Positions 42,091 through 52,163 of a DNA stretch of 64,000 nucleotides are shown piece by piece. Under the pieces are notes generated by a model. It ran no database searches. It was not told the origin of the DNA and saw only the letters and a program-made list of their open reading frames with translations. The position numbers and the translations under genes are program-made. Source of the stretch: Cafeteria roenbergensis. Lineage: Eukaryota > Sar > Bigyra > Bicosoecida > Cafeteriaceae. Each line of letters opens with the position of its first letter. Within the stretch, counting starts at the first letter, position 1. Location: NCBI GenBank assembly GCA_008330645.1, contig VLTN01000055.1, positions 1 to 64,000 on the forward strand, read 5' to 3'.

Positions 42091-45000
42091 ATGCGGCCCG
42101 CCACGCGAGCAGCGTTCGTCTCGCCGCCGCGCGCCCTGCGCCTGGCCGGCCGACGCTCGCCCGCTCGCCCAGCACGATCGTGTCGCGCACCAGCGTCCTT
42201 GCTGCGTGGCGTGCATGCCAGCGCGCACGACGACGCGCTTGCAGGCGAGGAGGTGTCGCGCTCTGCAGCGGCCGAGGGGGAAGTCGAGGCGGCTGCGAGA
42301 GGCGCGGGCGGCGGTGCGGCCGCAGCGGGCCTGGTCGGCCAGCTGCGTGGGTCCCTTGCGGCCCCCAGCGTGGTGGCTGCGGCGGCCGTGCGGCTGGTTC
42401 GCGTGGAGGCGGTGAATGAGCTGGTCCGGTCAGAGGCTATCGCGGCGGCTGCCTATTGCGCCGAGCAAGGCGAGCTTGACGCTGCCCGTCGCGTTGTTCG
42501 CGCGGGGCCATTTGGCCCCGTTGGGAGCTTGCTGGAGGGGCAGGCCTTGGCCCGAAGGCTGGACCCGGAGGCCGCGGCGGCTGCGGGGTCTGAGGCCGCA
42601 GAGGAGCTGCTGTCGCTGCGCGCCCCAGGCCCGTGGGCCGACAGTCGCGCCGTCTCCGCAGCGGTGGTCGACATTTGCACTGCATCGCTCATCACGGGCG
42701 CGGGCGGAGAGGCTGCAGGGGCGCTGGCCGAGTCGCTTGCGGAGGCGGGGCGCCTCCCCGAGGAGGGAGTGGCAGCTCTGCTCGGGGCGCGGGCCGCGCT
42801 GCTCGCCGAGGCGGGAGACTTTGACGGCGCTGCGTGGCTCTTGCAGCGGGCATGCGGCCTCGGGACCGCCGGAGGGGGCGCGAAACCGCTCCGCGGCGAA
42901 CAGTCGCAACCCCCCGCGCGTCTTGCAGCGCAGACTGTCGCAGCGATTGCGTCGTGCGACCCCCGGGCGTGGAGGGCGCTGGCCTGGGAGCAACCCAGGG
43001 CCTCGGCCCAGTCGGAGAGGCGGCGCTTGCGTCTCGTGCGAGGCGTGGCGCGGCTGGTGGGCGCACGCTGCCACTCCGCCGCGGAGGCGGCAGCGGCCGT
43101 GCAGGACGCGAGAGCGGCTCTGCCAGGGGAGGACGCGGCCCTGGCGCTGGAGGCCGGGGCGGCCATGGGGCGCCTCAGCCGCGCTGCAGCTGACGGCGAC
43201 GGGGCGGGCGCCGAGGCGGCGTTCGCGTGGCTGGCGTCCGTTGGGCTGGGCGCGGCGACGACGGGGGGCGCGGCGACAGGGGGCGCGGCCGGCCGGTCTC
43301 CGCTGCTGTCGGACGTGCCTTGGCGCGTGCTCGCTGCCGCACGCTGCCTGGAGGCGGTGGAGGCAGGGGGCGCTGACCCGTCCCGCGTGCCGGCTGCGCT
43401 GGGGCAGGTGCTGGGCCGGGCGGCCGCCAGCGGCGTCACACTGTGCCCGCGAGAGTGCGCGCTGGCGTCTGCTGCGGCGGCGGCAGAGACCGGGCGCTGG
43501 GAGCTGACGGAAGCGGCGATGAGCTGGTTCGACTCCCTCGATGCTAGCCACGGGGTCGCCGCCGCTGACGCAGAGAGGAGGCTGGCACCAGCGCTGCTGG
43601 CAGCAAGCATCCAGGCGCTGCGCGCTCGGAGCGAGGCCTCGCGCCCCGACAGCCTCCCCGCCGGGGCCTCGCCAGATGGAGCCCAACCAGCGCCCGCGGG
43701 GTCCGGCTCGGCGCCCGGCCGCCTCGGTCCCCCGGCCGCTCCGTCGGCGGCGGCGGCGTCCAGCTCGAGGGCAGGCTCCGTGGCGGACGGCGAAGGGGGC
43801 GAAGTTCGCGAGACGGCGCCAGTCGGCGACATCTGGGGGTTCGACGCGCTCGCGGCCAGCCCGGCCCCTGATCGGGGTTCCTCAGCCGGCGGCGCTGCCA
43901 CTGGCGGTCCCGGCACGGTCGCTCTGCCGGCCGCGGACGAGCGCCCCGGCCACTCCGCGCCGTGGCCCACGGAGGGCGCGCTGCAGGGCCTGCTGCGCGA
44001 AACGGCATCTCTCGAGGCCGTGCCGCTCGCGCTGCGGGCGGTCGTGGCTCGAGCCGGCGCCAGCAGCGCGGCAACGGCTTCCGGCGTGGCAGCGGCCGCC
44101 AGCGCCCTCCTCGGCGCCTCGGGGGTGGCTCCCAGCCCCCTCGCGACCCGTTGGCTGGTCGAGCGGGCGGCCGCAAGAGCGGCGGCAGCCGTGGGCGTGG
44201 CCGTCAGGGAGCGCGAAACCGCCCTGGGCGCGGACAGCGTGGACGTGGCCAGTCTCTGTGTTGCCCTGGAAGCGACCGACGCTGCGGTGCTGGCCAGCGC
44301 TGGCGGGGCGGCGCTCCCGGCGGAGGGCGGCCAGGACGGAGCCGTCAGCGCCATGGCGCAGCTGGCGTCTGTGAACGCCGTCTTGGAGGCTCTGAGCACG
44401 CAACGCGGCACGGCAGCCGCCCGGGCCATCGTTCGGCCGCGTACCGACACAGGCGTGGCTGTGCGGCTGGCTACCAGGGGTCGCACCGCCGCGCTGCTCC
44501 GGCAGAAGCTCGCAGCGCCTGCGCCTGCGCCTGCGCCGTCGGGGAGACGCGCTGCTGGCAGCCTGCGGCCGGGTGCGGCGGGCGAGCTGCCGGCTCGCAG
44601 CGAGGCGGAGGCGGCGGCCGCGCGGGCGATGGCTGCCGGGAGCGTGGAGGCCGCAGAGGTGGAGCTTGCAAGCACTTCGTGGCGGGCGGACGGCACCCTC
44701 AACGAGGGCTTCGCGGTCAGCGTCGTGGCTGCGGGCGCCGCCGCGGCGAGGGAGGCGTGGGCTCCGGCCGCGGAGGGGAGGCGGGGGCGAGGGGCTGCCG
44801 CCGCCGCCGGCGCTGCGCTGCCTGGCTGCACCCGCGGAGGGGCGGCCCAACGCACTGGGCAGGACCGGGGCGGCAAGGCGGCCCGCCAGCTGGTGCAGCT
44901 CGTCCGCGCGGTGTGCAGCCTGCTCCACGGCCAGGCAACAGAGCGGCCGCTGACGCCCGCGCTTGGCGCCCTCGCGTGGCTGGGCCGCCCGGCCGAAGCC

Positions 45001-46365
45001 CTGGAGCTTGTGGAGCTGGCCCGCCGCCTGGGCGTCGAGCCGGGAGAGCGCATGCTGTCCGACGTGGCGAGAGCGCACGCCCGCGCAGGCCAGCGCGAGG
45101 AGGCCGAGGCGGCCGTGGCGGCCATCGCGGAGGCCGGTCTGCCTCTCAGCGTGGAGGCGGTGGGCGTGGTGGCGACGGCGCACGCGCAAGCAGGCAGCGT
45201 CGCGGGCGTGCGGCGCGCGCTGGCGATGGCGGAGCGCAGCGGGCTGCCCCGCGGCGCCCGGCTCTGGTGTTCGCTGCTCGAGGCCCAGGCTCGCAACGGC
45301 AACACGGGCGCGTGCTTGGCGACGCTGCGTGCGATGAGAGCGGCGGGCGTGCCGCGAGGGTCGCGTGCCTACGCCCTGGCCATCCACAGCTTCGCAGTGG
45401 CGCGAGACGGGGCGGGCGCTGAGGCGCTCCTGACCGCCGCGACCGAGGACGACGCCGACGTGACCGCGCACATGCTCACCTCCGTGGCCGACGCCCACGC
45501 CCTGAGCGGAAACGCGGCGGCAGCAGAGCGCGTCCTGGACCACGCTCTGGCGCACTACCCGCAGGAGGCCACGCTGCCGCTGTTCCACACGGTGCTCAAG
45601 GCACTCGCCAAGGTGGGCGACGCGGCCGGGGCAGAGTCGCTTCTGCGGTCGCCGCTCGCGTCCCTCGGCCTGCAGCCGACAGCGGACACGTTTGCCCTGC
45701 TGGCATCGGCCTACGCTGGCGCGGCCGACGCCTCGGGCGCGCGCGAGGTGATGGCCCGCGCAGCCAAGCTGGGCGTGACGCTGTCCACGCGGGCCTATAA
45801 CTCGGTCCTGAGCGCGCAGGCCGCAGGGGGCTCCCTCGCCGGCGCTCGCACTGTGATCCAGGAGATGCGCCGCGCCGGGGCGCAGCCCGACATCGCGAGC
45901 TTCTCGATCCTTGCAAGGCTGTACGCCAGCGAGGGGACGCCCGAGGGCGCAGCTGGCGTTCTGGACGCGGCGGAGCGTGCTGGCGTGCGCCTTGACAGCG
46001 CCATCTTTGCGGTGGTCCTGCGAGCCTGCCTGCGCGCCGGCAACGAGGCGCTGGCAGCGGAGCTGGTCCAGCGCATGGGCAGCGCCGGGCTGTCGGATCT
46101 CGAAATCGACGACGCGCTCACGCGGGCCTCGGGGGGGCAGCCCTCCTCGGGCCCGGGCACGCCTGCCCTGGAGCCAGGCGCAACTGAGCTGGATATATCG
46201 GAGATGGCCAGCGCAGCGCTTTCGACCATGCAGAGCGACGCGCTCGTGGTCGACCGCCACGACGACGACGACGACGACGACGACGACGTTGCCCGCGGCG
46301 ACGAGAACGCTAGGGTCGCACGCATGGAGGCTGCAGGGGGGCTCGGCCTCGGCGACAGGCGATGA
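42091..46365 (+). CDS. Mitochondrial pentatricopeptide-repeat (PPR) protein
   Basis: PPR proteins are organelle RNA-binding proteins acting in RNA processing, editing or translation. The ATG at 42091 starts a typical mitochondrial presequence: about 45 residues rich in Arg, Ala and Ser without acidic residues (MRPATRAAFVSPPRALRLAG), ending near RGVHASAHDD. The frame is open further upstream (ATG at 41905). The product has 1,424 residues. Roughly eleven 33-36-residue PPR helical hairpins lie at ~955-1340, for example TRAYNSVLSAQAAGGSLAGA and DIASFSILARLYASEGTPEG, many with the usual Y/F-N/S-x-L-L-x-A pattern. The N-terminal ~950 residues are Ala-rich and helical with a disordered insert near 540-620 and no clear motif. 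The end carries nine consecutive aspartates encoded by a GAC run. RNA target unknown. Confidence 0.8.
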   Translation: MRPATRAAFVSPPRALRLAGRRSPARPARSCRAPASLLRGVHASAHDDALAGEEVSRSAAAEGEVEAAARGAGGGAAAAGLVGQLRGSLAAPSVVAAAAVRLVRVEAVNELVRSEAIAAAAYCAEQGELDAARRVVRAGPFGPVGSLLEGQALARRLDPEAAAAAGSEAAEELLSLRAPGPWADSRAVSAAVVDICTASLITGAGGEAAGALAESLAEAGRLPEEGVAALLGARAALLAEAGDFDGAAWLLQRACGLGTAGGGAKPLRGEQSQPPARLAAQTVAAIASCDPRAWRALAWEQPRASAQSERRRLRLVRGVARLVGARCHSAAEAAAAVQDARAALPGEDAALALEAGAAMGRLSRAAADGDGAGAEAAFAWLASVGLGAATTGGAATGGAAGRSPLLSDVPWRVLAAARCLEAVEAGGADPSRVPAALGQVLGRAAASGVTLCPRECALASAAAAAETGRWELTEAAMSWFDSLDASHGVAAADAERRLAPALLAASIQALRARSEASRPDSLPAGASPDGAQPAPAGSGSAPGRLGPPAAPSAAAASSSRAGSVADGEGGEVRETAPVGDIWGFDALAASPAPDRGSSAGGAATGGPGTVALPAADERPGHSAPWPTEGALQGLLRETASLEAVPLALRAVVARAGASSAATASGVAAAASALLGASGVAPSPLATRWLVERAAARAAAAVGVAVRERETALGADSVDVASLCVALEATDAAVLASAGGAALPAEGGQDGAVSAMAQLASVNAVLEALSTQRGTAAARAIVRPRTDTGVAVRLATRGRTAALLRQKLAAPAPAPAPSGRRAAGSLRPGAAGELPARSEAEAAAARAMAAGSVEAAEVELASTSWRADGTLNEGFAVSVVAAGAAAAREAWAPAAEGRRGRGAAAAAGAALPGCTRGGAAQRTGQDRGGKAARQLVQLVRAVCSLLHGQATERPLTPALGALAWLGRPAEALELVELARRLGVEPGERMLSDVARAHARAGQREEAEAAVAAIAEAGLPLSVEAVGVVATAHAQAGSVAGVRRALAMAERSGLPRGARLWCSLLEAQARNGNTGACLATLRAMRAAGVPRGSRAYALAIHSFAVARDGAGAEALLTAATEDDADVTAHMLTSVADAHALSGNAAAAERVLDHALAHYPQEATLPLFHTVLKALAKVGDAAGAESLLRSPLASLGLQPTADTFALLASAYAGAADASGAREVMARAAKLGVTLSTRAYNSVLSAQAAGGSLAGARTVIQEMRRAGAQPDIASFSILARLYASEGTPEGAAGVLDAAERAGVRLDSAIFAVVLRACLRAGNEALAAELVQRMGSAGLSDLEIDDALTRASGGQPSSGPGTPALEPGATELDISEMASAALSTMQSDALVVDRHDDDDDDDDDVARGDENARVARMEAAGGLGLGDRR
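46261..46287 (+). repeat. (GAC)9 coding poly-aspartate
   Basis: Nine GAC triplets near the C-terminus of the PPR protein. A similar run of seven lies in the neighbouring SNIP1 gene at 46972-46992. Confidence 0.95.
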
Positions 46366-46713
46366 GTGCCGTGCCGTGTGCAGCGCGTGTGCGGGTGCGT
46401 TTGCATCGCGGTTCAGGCCATTTGTGTGGCGCTTGGGTGCGCTGCTCCGAATTGTGTTGGGAGCTCTGCCGGCTCGAGGCGCCGACGCCTTTGCCCCCCC
46501 CCCTCCCGCTCCCGCTCCAAGCGCACTGCCCACCGCAAGGACCGCCTGTCGCTAGGCACAATCACCGGCTTTGACCTCTGCGGGGCGCCTCGCAGTCCTC
46601 GGGGTGGCCTTTGCCGGCTGCCTGCAGTGCCGGGGCAGCAAAGCAGCTCGCTCTCGTCTCGAGCGCCTCACCTGCGCCTGAGCGACCCAAAGCGCGCCCG
46701 CCGCGTTTGAGGC
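46366..46713. other. Intergenic region between PPR and SNIP1 genes
   Basis: 348 bp between tandem plus-strand genes. A C-run near 46495 is the only notable feature; no RNA gene or coding frame is supported. Confidence 0.4.
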
Positions 46714-48371
46714 ATGGACCAAGGGCACCGCGGAGCTGCAAGCTCGCGCGGTGGGGCTGTTCGCCATTCCTCGGGTGCTGCATCGTCAGCGCATGTTGGC
46801 GCTGCTCCTCCGGGGTTCCGAAAGGACTGGAAAGGCAGGCTAGTCCGGATTGATGAGTCAGCGGAGCTAGAGCGGCTGCGACGGGAGGCGGCGGAGGGCG
46901 GTGGGGACGGCCCGGACTCTCTGCGGCTCTCGGCGGCGGAGGCGGCAGAGGCAGCAAAATACGCGCCCCTCGACGACGACGACGACGACGACGAGGCTGG
47001 CCTCGCCGGCGACGGCTATGGGGGCCCTCTGCGTGCTGTGGCGGTGGATGCTGGAGCGTCTGACTCCAAGGGGCGGTCTGGGAGAGCCGAGGAGGGCCAG
47101 CGGGAGAGCCGCCGGCGGCGGGAGCACCACTCAGGCGGCAGGCGCCACAGGCACTCTCGCGACGACGCCCCCTCTGGCAGCAGGCGCAAGCGCCACCGCC
47201 ATCGCGAGCGCGAGGCATCCTCCGACCCGCCAGCTGGTGCCCTTGCCGCAGCCGAGACGGAGGGTCAACCGCCTGCCTCGTCGGCCGGGGCTGGTCCCGG
47301 AGGTGCAGCTGCGGCCGAGCGCAGTCAGGCTGCGCTTGCGCTGCCCGGTTCACCAAGCGACGCCCGTGCTGCCGCACCAGCTCCCGTCGCTGTTCCGACC
47401 CCCGCGCCTACCGAGACCGTCTCAGAGCCCGCCATTGCTCCTGCAGCTCAGCCGCCGCCCGCCGCCCCGCCCGCCAAGCGATCGCGGTGGGGCGCGCCGC
47501 CGGCGTCAGCCCCCCCCCCCGCGGCTGCTGCTGCTGCTGCCGCCGCCGCCGCCGCTTCTGTGGCGCCCGCCGCGACCCGCCCGTCGCGCTGGGGGGCCGC
47601 CCCGGCCGGGGCTTCGTCCGGGCCACCGCCACCCGCAGCGGACGCTGCGCCCGCCAAGCTCAAGGCAAACTTTGGCCTCACTGGCATTCTCAACGAGGAC
47701 GCCGCGACGGGGTCGACGTTCAAGGGCCGCGAGATGAAATTCACCGAGCCCCCTGATGCGTCCATGCCTTCCCTCAGGTGGCGCCTGCACGTGTTCAAAG
47801 ACGGCGAACAGCTCGGTGAGTCTGCTGCTTCGTGGCTGCGTGCCGGATGCCACGCGGCTTGTTGCGTCACGCTTCCGGCGACTGCTGAAGGCGAGCTGTG
47901 CGATTGTTGCGTGCAGTGGCAGCGGCCTCCGGTGGGGTGCTGGGGACTGGGCATTTCCCGGCGTTCTCTTGCGGCTGAAGAGCCTCATCCAGTGCGCCTG
48001 CTGCGCTGCCCGCTCGCTGTTCCTTCGCAGACAAGCCGCTGCACGTGTCCAGGCAGTCCGCCTTTCTCTTCGGCAAGGACCCCGTTGTGACGGACGTGCT
48101 TACCGCGCACCCCACATGCTCGCGCCAGCACGCCGTGCTGCAGTACCGCATGGTGGAGGTGGAGGACGCAACGGCAGCTGGTGGGGTGCGGCGCGTCGTC
48201 AAGCCTTACATCATGGACCTGGCGTCCACCAACGGCACTTGGCTCAACGGCGAGCGGGTGGACGACCGGCGATACATTGAGCTCCGCGCCATGGACACGC
48301 TGCGCTTTGGCGAGAGCACTCGCGAGTACGTGCTGCTGCACGACCAGTTGGCGGGAGGAGGCACGTCGTGA
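46714..48371 (+). CDS. SNIP1: SNIP1/Pml1-type FHA-domain protein of the RES splicing complex, two exons
   Basis: SNIP1 (yeast Pml1, plant DAWDLE) is the FHA subunit of the pre-mRNA retention and splicing (RES) complex in the nucleus. Exons are 46714-47815 and 48031-48371; the 215-bp GT-AG intron interrupts phase 1, and the joined protein has 480 residues. The N-terminal half is disordered, with seven aspartates, an Arg/His/Ser-rich stretch and two SRWGA motifs. The family-specific linker NFGLTGILNEDAATGSTFKG, then KFTEPPDASMP and RWRLHVFKDG, leads into the FHA domain: SRQSAFLFGKD, HPTCSRQHAVLQYR, VKPYIMDLASTNGTWLNG and REYVLLHD. The phospho-binding Ser, His and Asn are kept, but the first-loop GR is GK here. 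The order and spacing match the family throughout, so this is one of the safest calls in the window. Confidence 0.93.
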
Positions 48372-48701
48372 GCAGCGCCGCGTCGCGTGGGTTTGGTCTC
48401 TGTGGCCCGCTTGGTGCGTGGCACCCCCCGCAACGATTCCCCATGGCCCGCGCCAGGGTTGGACTGGTGCCTTGGCCGCGCAGTGTGTGTCACCAAGTCA
48501 CGGCGGCTGCCCCACACGCAACTCTACGGCCACTCTCGAGTGCTAGGTCCGCGCGTTGAAACACGGCGCGCAGTCCCTGCAGCCGCCAGCGCTTGCCAGC
48601 TTTCCTTGCCCTGGGAACCGCAGAGCTGCTGCCGCCGAGCAGCGCGAGAGGAGCCCTCCGCCAGGCGGCTGCAGGCCCGACATGGTTTCGCGCGAGGCTG
48701 C
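48372..48701. other. Convergent 3' intergenic region
   Basis: 330 bp between the stops of the SNIP1-like gene (plus) and the propeller/glycosidase-like gene (minus). I see no terminator hairpin, repeat or RNA gene. Confidence 0.4.
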
Positions 48702-51632
48702 TCAGGCGAGCAGGCCCTCGGCGCGCGCCATCCAGTACGGCAGGAGCCAGACGCCGCCGTCCATCTCGTACCGGCCGTTGCCGCCGCTGTCCAAGTCGTG
48801 AGGGTTGGAGTTCCAGCGGCCCTGCCAGCGCTCGTTGGCCGGCAGCACGCGCACCGAGTCGTAGTTGTACCGTCCGCTGCGGTCGACGTACTCGTAAAAC
48901 GTGATGTCCTGGCGATGGGAGTTGCGGACGTTCCACTCAATGAGCTCGAGCGGCCACGTCTGGAGGTTCCACAGGGCGTCGGCGGCGGCGGAGGCGGCGT
49001 GGAAGGAGGGGATGGTGCCGACGGAGGCACGGGCAGATGCTGCCCCGGCGGTGATGCCCGCCCACCAGTCGCTGCGCAGCGGAGCCATCTGCCCCCACCA
49101 GCGGTCCATGCCCGCCAGGCAGGCGCGCACCTCGTCGTCCGAGGACCCGTCCGGGCCGGGCAGCTGCGGCGCGACGGCCATCCACGCGTAAAAGGGGAGC
49201 GCAGTGAGCTCGTCGTCGCTGTAGTTGTCGTCGAGCGGAGTCTCGATCTTGAGGTTGCGCAGGTTGGAGGGGTACCTGTTCGTGGAGTTGGTCAGCTCTG
49301 CCCACGCGGCCCGGAGCACAGGGAGGGCGGCGGCGCCCCCGTCGGGCAGGTCCGGCGCGGCTGCGGTTGCCGAGGCGAGGAGGCTGAGGATCTCGAGGGA
49401 GTTGACCCCGCGGCCGTCGGACCAGGTGCGGTTGTTGTTCAGCGTCTTGGGAGACCAGTCGCCCCAGCGGGTGGGCTTGCCGTCGCCGTCGATGAGGTGG
49501 AACCCGTTCTCGGCAATGTACGTTGCAATGTCGACCAGGTACGACGCCGCGGCCGCCTTGTCGATGTGGTCGCCCTGCGCGAAGGGAAGCCGAGTGAGGG
49601 CCAGCGTCCAGCCGAAGAGGTGGCCGCTCACCTCGTCGCTCGAGGTGTCGCCCTTCCACATCCATCCCTCGAAGCCGGGCGCAGTTGCGTTGAACCACTT
49701 GCCGGCCCCCGGCGGCGGCGCCCCAGGCGCGATGCACGACCGGGCCATGAGGCCCTTGATCCCCGTGACGTCGTTCAGCAAGGCCAGGCCTGCCAGGAAG
49801 GTGCGAGCGTCGTCCAGGGCGCGCTGCTCGCCCGTGATGGCGTACTCGAGCGCGTAAGCCGAGGAGACGAGGCTGGTCCACAGCCCGTTGTTGTCGGAGG
49901 GCCCGTTCAGGCAGGTGGTCACGTCCCCCATGGGGCTCAGGCCGCACTCTGCCACCATGCCATGGCGGTTGTGGCGGGTCTGGATCTGGCGCATTCGGGC
50001 CGCCTTGGCCTCCAGGGTCCAGCTCTGCCGCTCGAGCCAGGTGAGGCCATCCCGGCCGTACGGCGTGCCCGCGACCAGCGGAGCCGGCTCACCGTCGGCG
50101 GACGCAGTCTTGGCCACGGGCGGGGAGCGGGGCACCGCCAGGGGGGCCTGCGCAGAGGTGATGGCGCTGACGGGCGGGGAGGCTGTGCTGCCAGAGGGCC
50201 ATGCGTTGACGGGGCTGTTGCCGAACGCTGCCACGCCGGTGATGGCGGGTCCGGCGAACCAGCGCTCCAGGTACATGTAGCGCCACGACCAGGCGGGCAG
50301 GGGCAGCGGGAGGGCCGTTTGCGCGGCCAGGGCGGCCTGCTCAGGGCCGGAACGGACCCGCAGACGGGCTGAGGGGGCGGGCGTCTCGGCGACGGCAGCA
50401 GGCGTGATGTCGGCGACGCTGAGACCGGCGCTGGTGCCGATGAGCAGGCGGGTCGTCGGCCCGGTGACGGCGTTGGAGCACGCCTGTGCGGGGGAGGGCC
50501 CGCGGTTCGCAGGGCAGAGAGGCAGCGCCGGCATCGTCTGCACCTCGAGCGACGTGACCAGCGGGAACGGGAGGCCGCCGTAGCCGTCGATGCGCCCGAG
50601 CGTGTCGTTCGCGAAGAGCACGTCGACGGTGGAGAGCGTGCCCACGTACACCGTTCCGGTGGCCCAGTCGGCCGCCAGAGCCGTCACTGCGTCGCTCACG
50701 GACCCGCCCTGGCCGCCGGTGTTGTTGGAAGCCCACTCCCAAACGTTCACCTCCGCGGTCTCACCGTCGAGCACCCACATCCGCCAAGGGCCACCGGCCA
50801 CCACGCGAACCGCGCCCGTCGCCACAGGCGCAGCAGGGACGGCCATGCCACTGGCGTCCGTGGCCCACTGAGCTGCCATGACGGGCGCGGCAGTCACTGC
50901 CTGAACAGGCCAGTCCCCGGTGATGTCCTTGCCCTGCAGCGGCCACGAGCACACGCTCATGCTTGAGACGCGCGCGAGCCCAATGTCAGTCGCGATGTAG
51001 ACGTCGGGGACGCCAGTGCCGCGGGGCACGACCTGGGTGTCGTGCACAGCCCCCCACGACGCAGCCCCGCACGACACGAAGCCGCTCTCCCTGCAAGCCG
51101 CGCTCAGCGTCCCGCTCTGGGAGAGGCTGGTGTTGCAGCTCACGAACGCCAGCCCAGGCCCTGCCGCTGCGCTCGTGGCCTTGGAAAGGTCGCCAAGCGC
51201 CACCGCGACGATGCCGTCCTTGGCCGTGGTCACGACAGCGTCGGCCGCTGAGACGTTTCCGAGGGCCTGCGCGCCCCCCACGACGGCCTCTGCCGCTCCG
51301 ATTGTCCAGTACGGGTCCGTGGTCATGGCGGGGCTGTTGCCGAACCGGGGCAGGGCATCTGCGACTGCATGCACCCGCACCTTGCCATCCGCGGCGGTCA
51401 TCACCACGCCGGGCACCAGGTCCCCGGCGCCGCCCGGGCCGGTGACCGCGATGGCGCCCTGTGCCTTGTATCCGCCCCCGCCGCTGAGGGCGCCCCACCC
51501 AGTCACTGGGGTCGTGGACTGCGTGAACCGGTTCGCGACGATTTCTTCGTAGGAGCAAGTCGACAGGCCGGCCGCAGAAGCGGCCGCCGCCGCCACGGCC
51601 GCGGCCACCAGAAAGGAACGGGTCGATCGCAT
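48702..51632 (-). CDS. Secreted beta-propeller plus alpha-barrel (glycosidase-like) protein
   Basis: A single-exon gene of 976 residues. The start at 51632 gives a clear signal peptide (MRSTRSFLVAAAVAAAAASA), whereas the upstream frame begins only at a GTG. Residues ~25-430 have repeated short beta motifs such as DVYIATDIGLARVSS, GTVYVGTLSTVDVLF and TRLLIGTSAGLSVADI, typical of two-component-regulator-type propeller blades. Residues ~520-976 match a domain I know from bacterial and algal secreted proteins with an all-helical barrel: SDNNGLWTSLVSSAYALEYA, GFHLIDGDGKPTRWGDWSP, RGVNSLEILSLLASA, and DDNYSDDELTALPFYAWM. Members are often attached to the same kind of propeller. Catalytic residues and substrate are not established from sequence; conserved Asp, Glu and Trp suggest carbohydrate processing outside the cell. 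Several N-x-S/T sites are present. A bacterial origin is possible but not shown. Confidence 0.6.
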   Translation of the reverse strand: MRSTRSFLVAAAVAAAAASAAGLSTCSYEEIVANRFTQSTTPVTGWGALSGGGGYKAQGAIAVTGPGGAGDLVPGVVMTAADGKVRVHAVADALPRFGNSPAMTTDPYWTIGAAEAVVGGAQALGNVSAADAVVTTAKDGIVAVALGDLSKATSAAAGPGLAFVSCNTSLSQSGTLSAACRESGFVSCGAASWGAVHDTQVVPRGTGVPDVYIATDIGLARVSSMSVCSWPLQGKDITGDWPVQAVTAAPVMAAQWATDASGMAVPAAPVATGAVRVVAGGPWRMWVLDGETAEVNVWEWASNNTGGQGGSVSDAVTALAADWATGTVYVGTLSTVDVLFANDTLGRIDGYGGLPFPLVTSLEVQTMPALPLCPANRGPSPAQACSNAVTGPTTRLLIGTSAGLSVADITPAAVAETPAPSARLRVRSGPEQAALAAQTALPLPLPAWSWRYMYLERWFAGPAITGVAAFGNSPVNAWPSGSTASPPVSAITSAQAPLAVPRSPPVAKTASADGEPAPLVAGTPYGRDGLTWLERQSWTLEAKAARMRQIQTRHNRHGMVAECGLSPMGDVTTCLNGPSDNNGLWTSLVSSAYALEYAITGEQRALDDARTFLAGLALLNDVTGIKGLMARSCIAPGAPPPGAGKWFNATAPGFEGWMWKGDTSSDEVSGHLFGWTLALTRLPFAQGDHIDKAAAASYLVDIATYIAENGFHLIDGDGKPTRWGDWSPKTLNNNRTWSDGRGVNSLEILSLLASATAAAPDLPDGGAAALPVLRAAWAELTNSTNRYPSNLRNLKIETPLDDNYSDDELTALPFYAWMAVAPQLPGPDGSSDDEVRACLAGMDRWWGQMAPLRSDWWAGITAGAASARASVGTIPSFHAASAAADALWNLQTWPLELIEWNVRNSHRQDITFYEYVDRSGRYNYDSVRVLPANERWQGRWNSNPHDLDSGGNGRYEMDGGVWLLPYWMARAEGLLA

Positions 51633-52163
51633 CGCGAACGCAAGCAGCACAGGCGGGTTTGCCCGTCTCCTTGCAAGTGCCGGCCAGGCGGTTTGGCCGC
51701 AGAAGCAGCAACTGATCTTGGCTCTCGATTGGGTTGAACTTCGCAGCGACCTTGGCACAGCCACACGCGCGCTTCACGACGCTATGCGCAAGCAAGGGGT
51801 CCCAGCCGGTTGTCGTTTTCTGGTCGGGCCCGTTTCGCGGGCTTGCCCTGGGCCTCCTGCGCTATTTGGGCAGCCACTGGGCGCGTTCGCGCTGTTCCTC
51901 GCGCGCTTGCATTGCTCGCTTGCTTGCTCTGGCGTCCCAGCGGAGACATTTTGCTAGGCACCCTGGTGCTTGCATTCACACGAGCGCGTCCCTCCTGCAG
52001 GCGCGAGGCGGGGGGGGGAAGGGCGCACCTGGGCCGGGCGCGGCAGCGCTGTCTGTGCCTGCGGTCGGCACGGAGGCGCTGTCTTGTGGAGAGCCAAGGG
52101 GCGTGCCGAAACTAACTGCCCCGGTATTCGGCTGCGATGTTGCCTTGGCGTCGCTGCCTCGCG
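51633..52163. other. Intergenic region upstream of the secreted propeller gene
   Basis: 531 bp between two minus-strand genes. It contains a short G-run (52010-52017) and a comparatively AT-rich patch around 51890-51960. No gene-like frame or RNA is supported. Confidence 0.4.
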
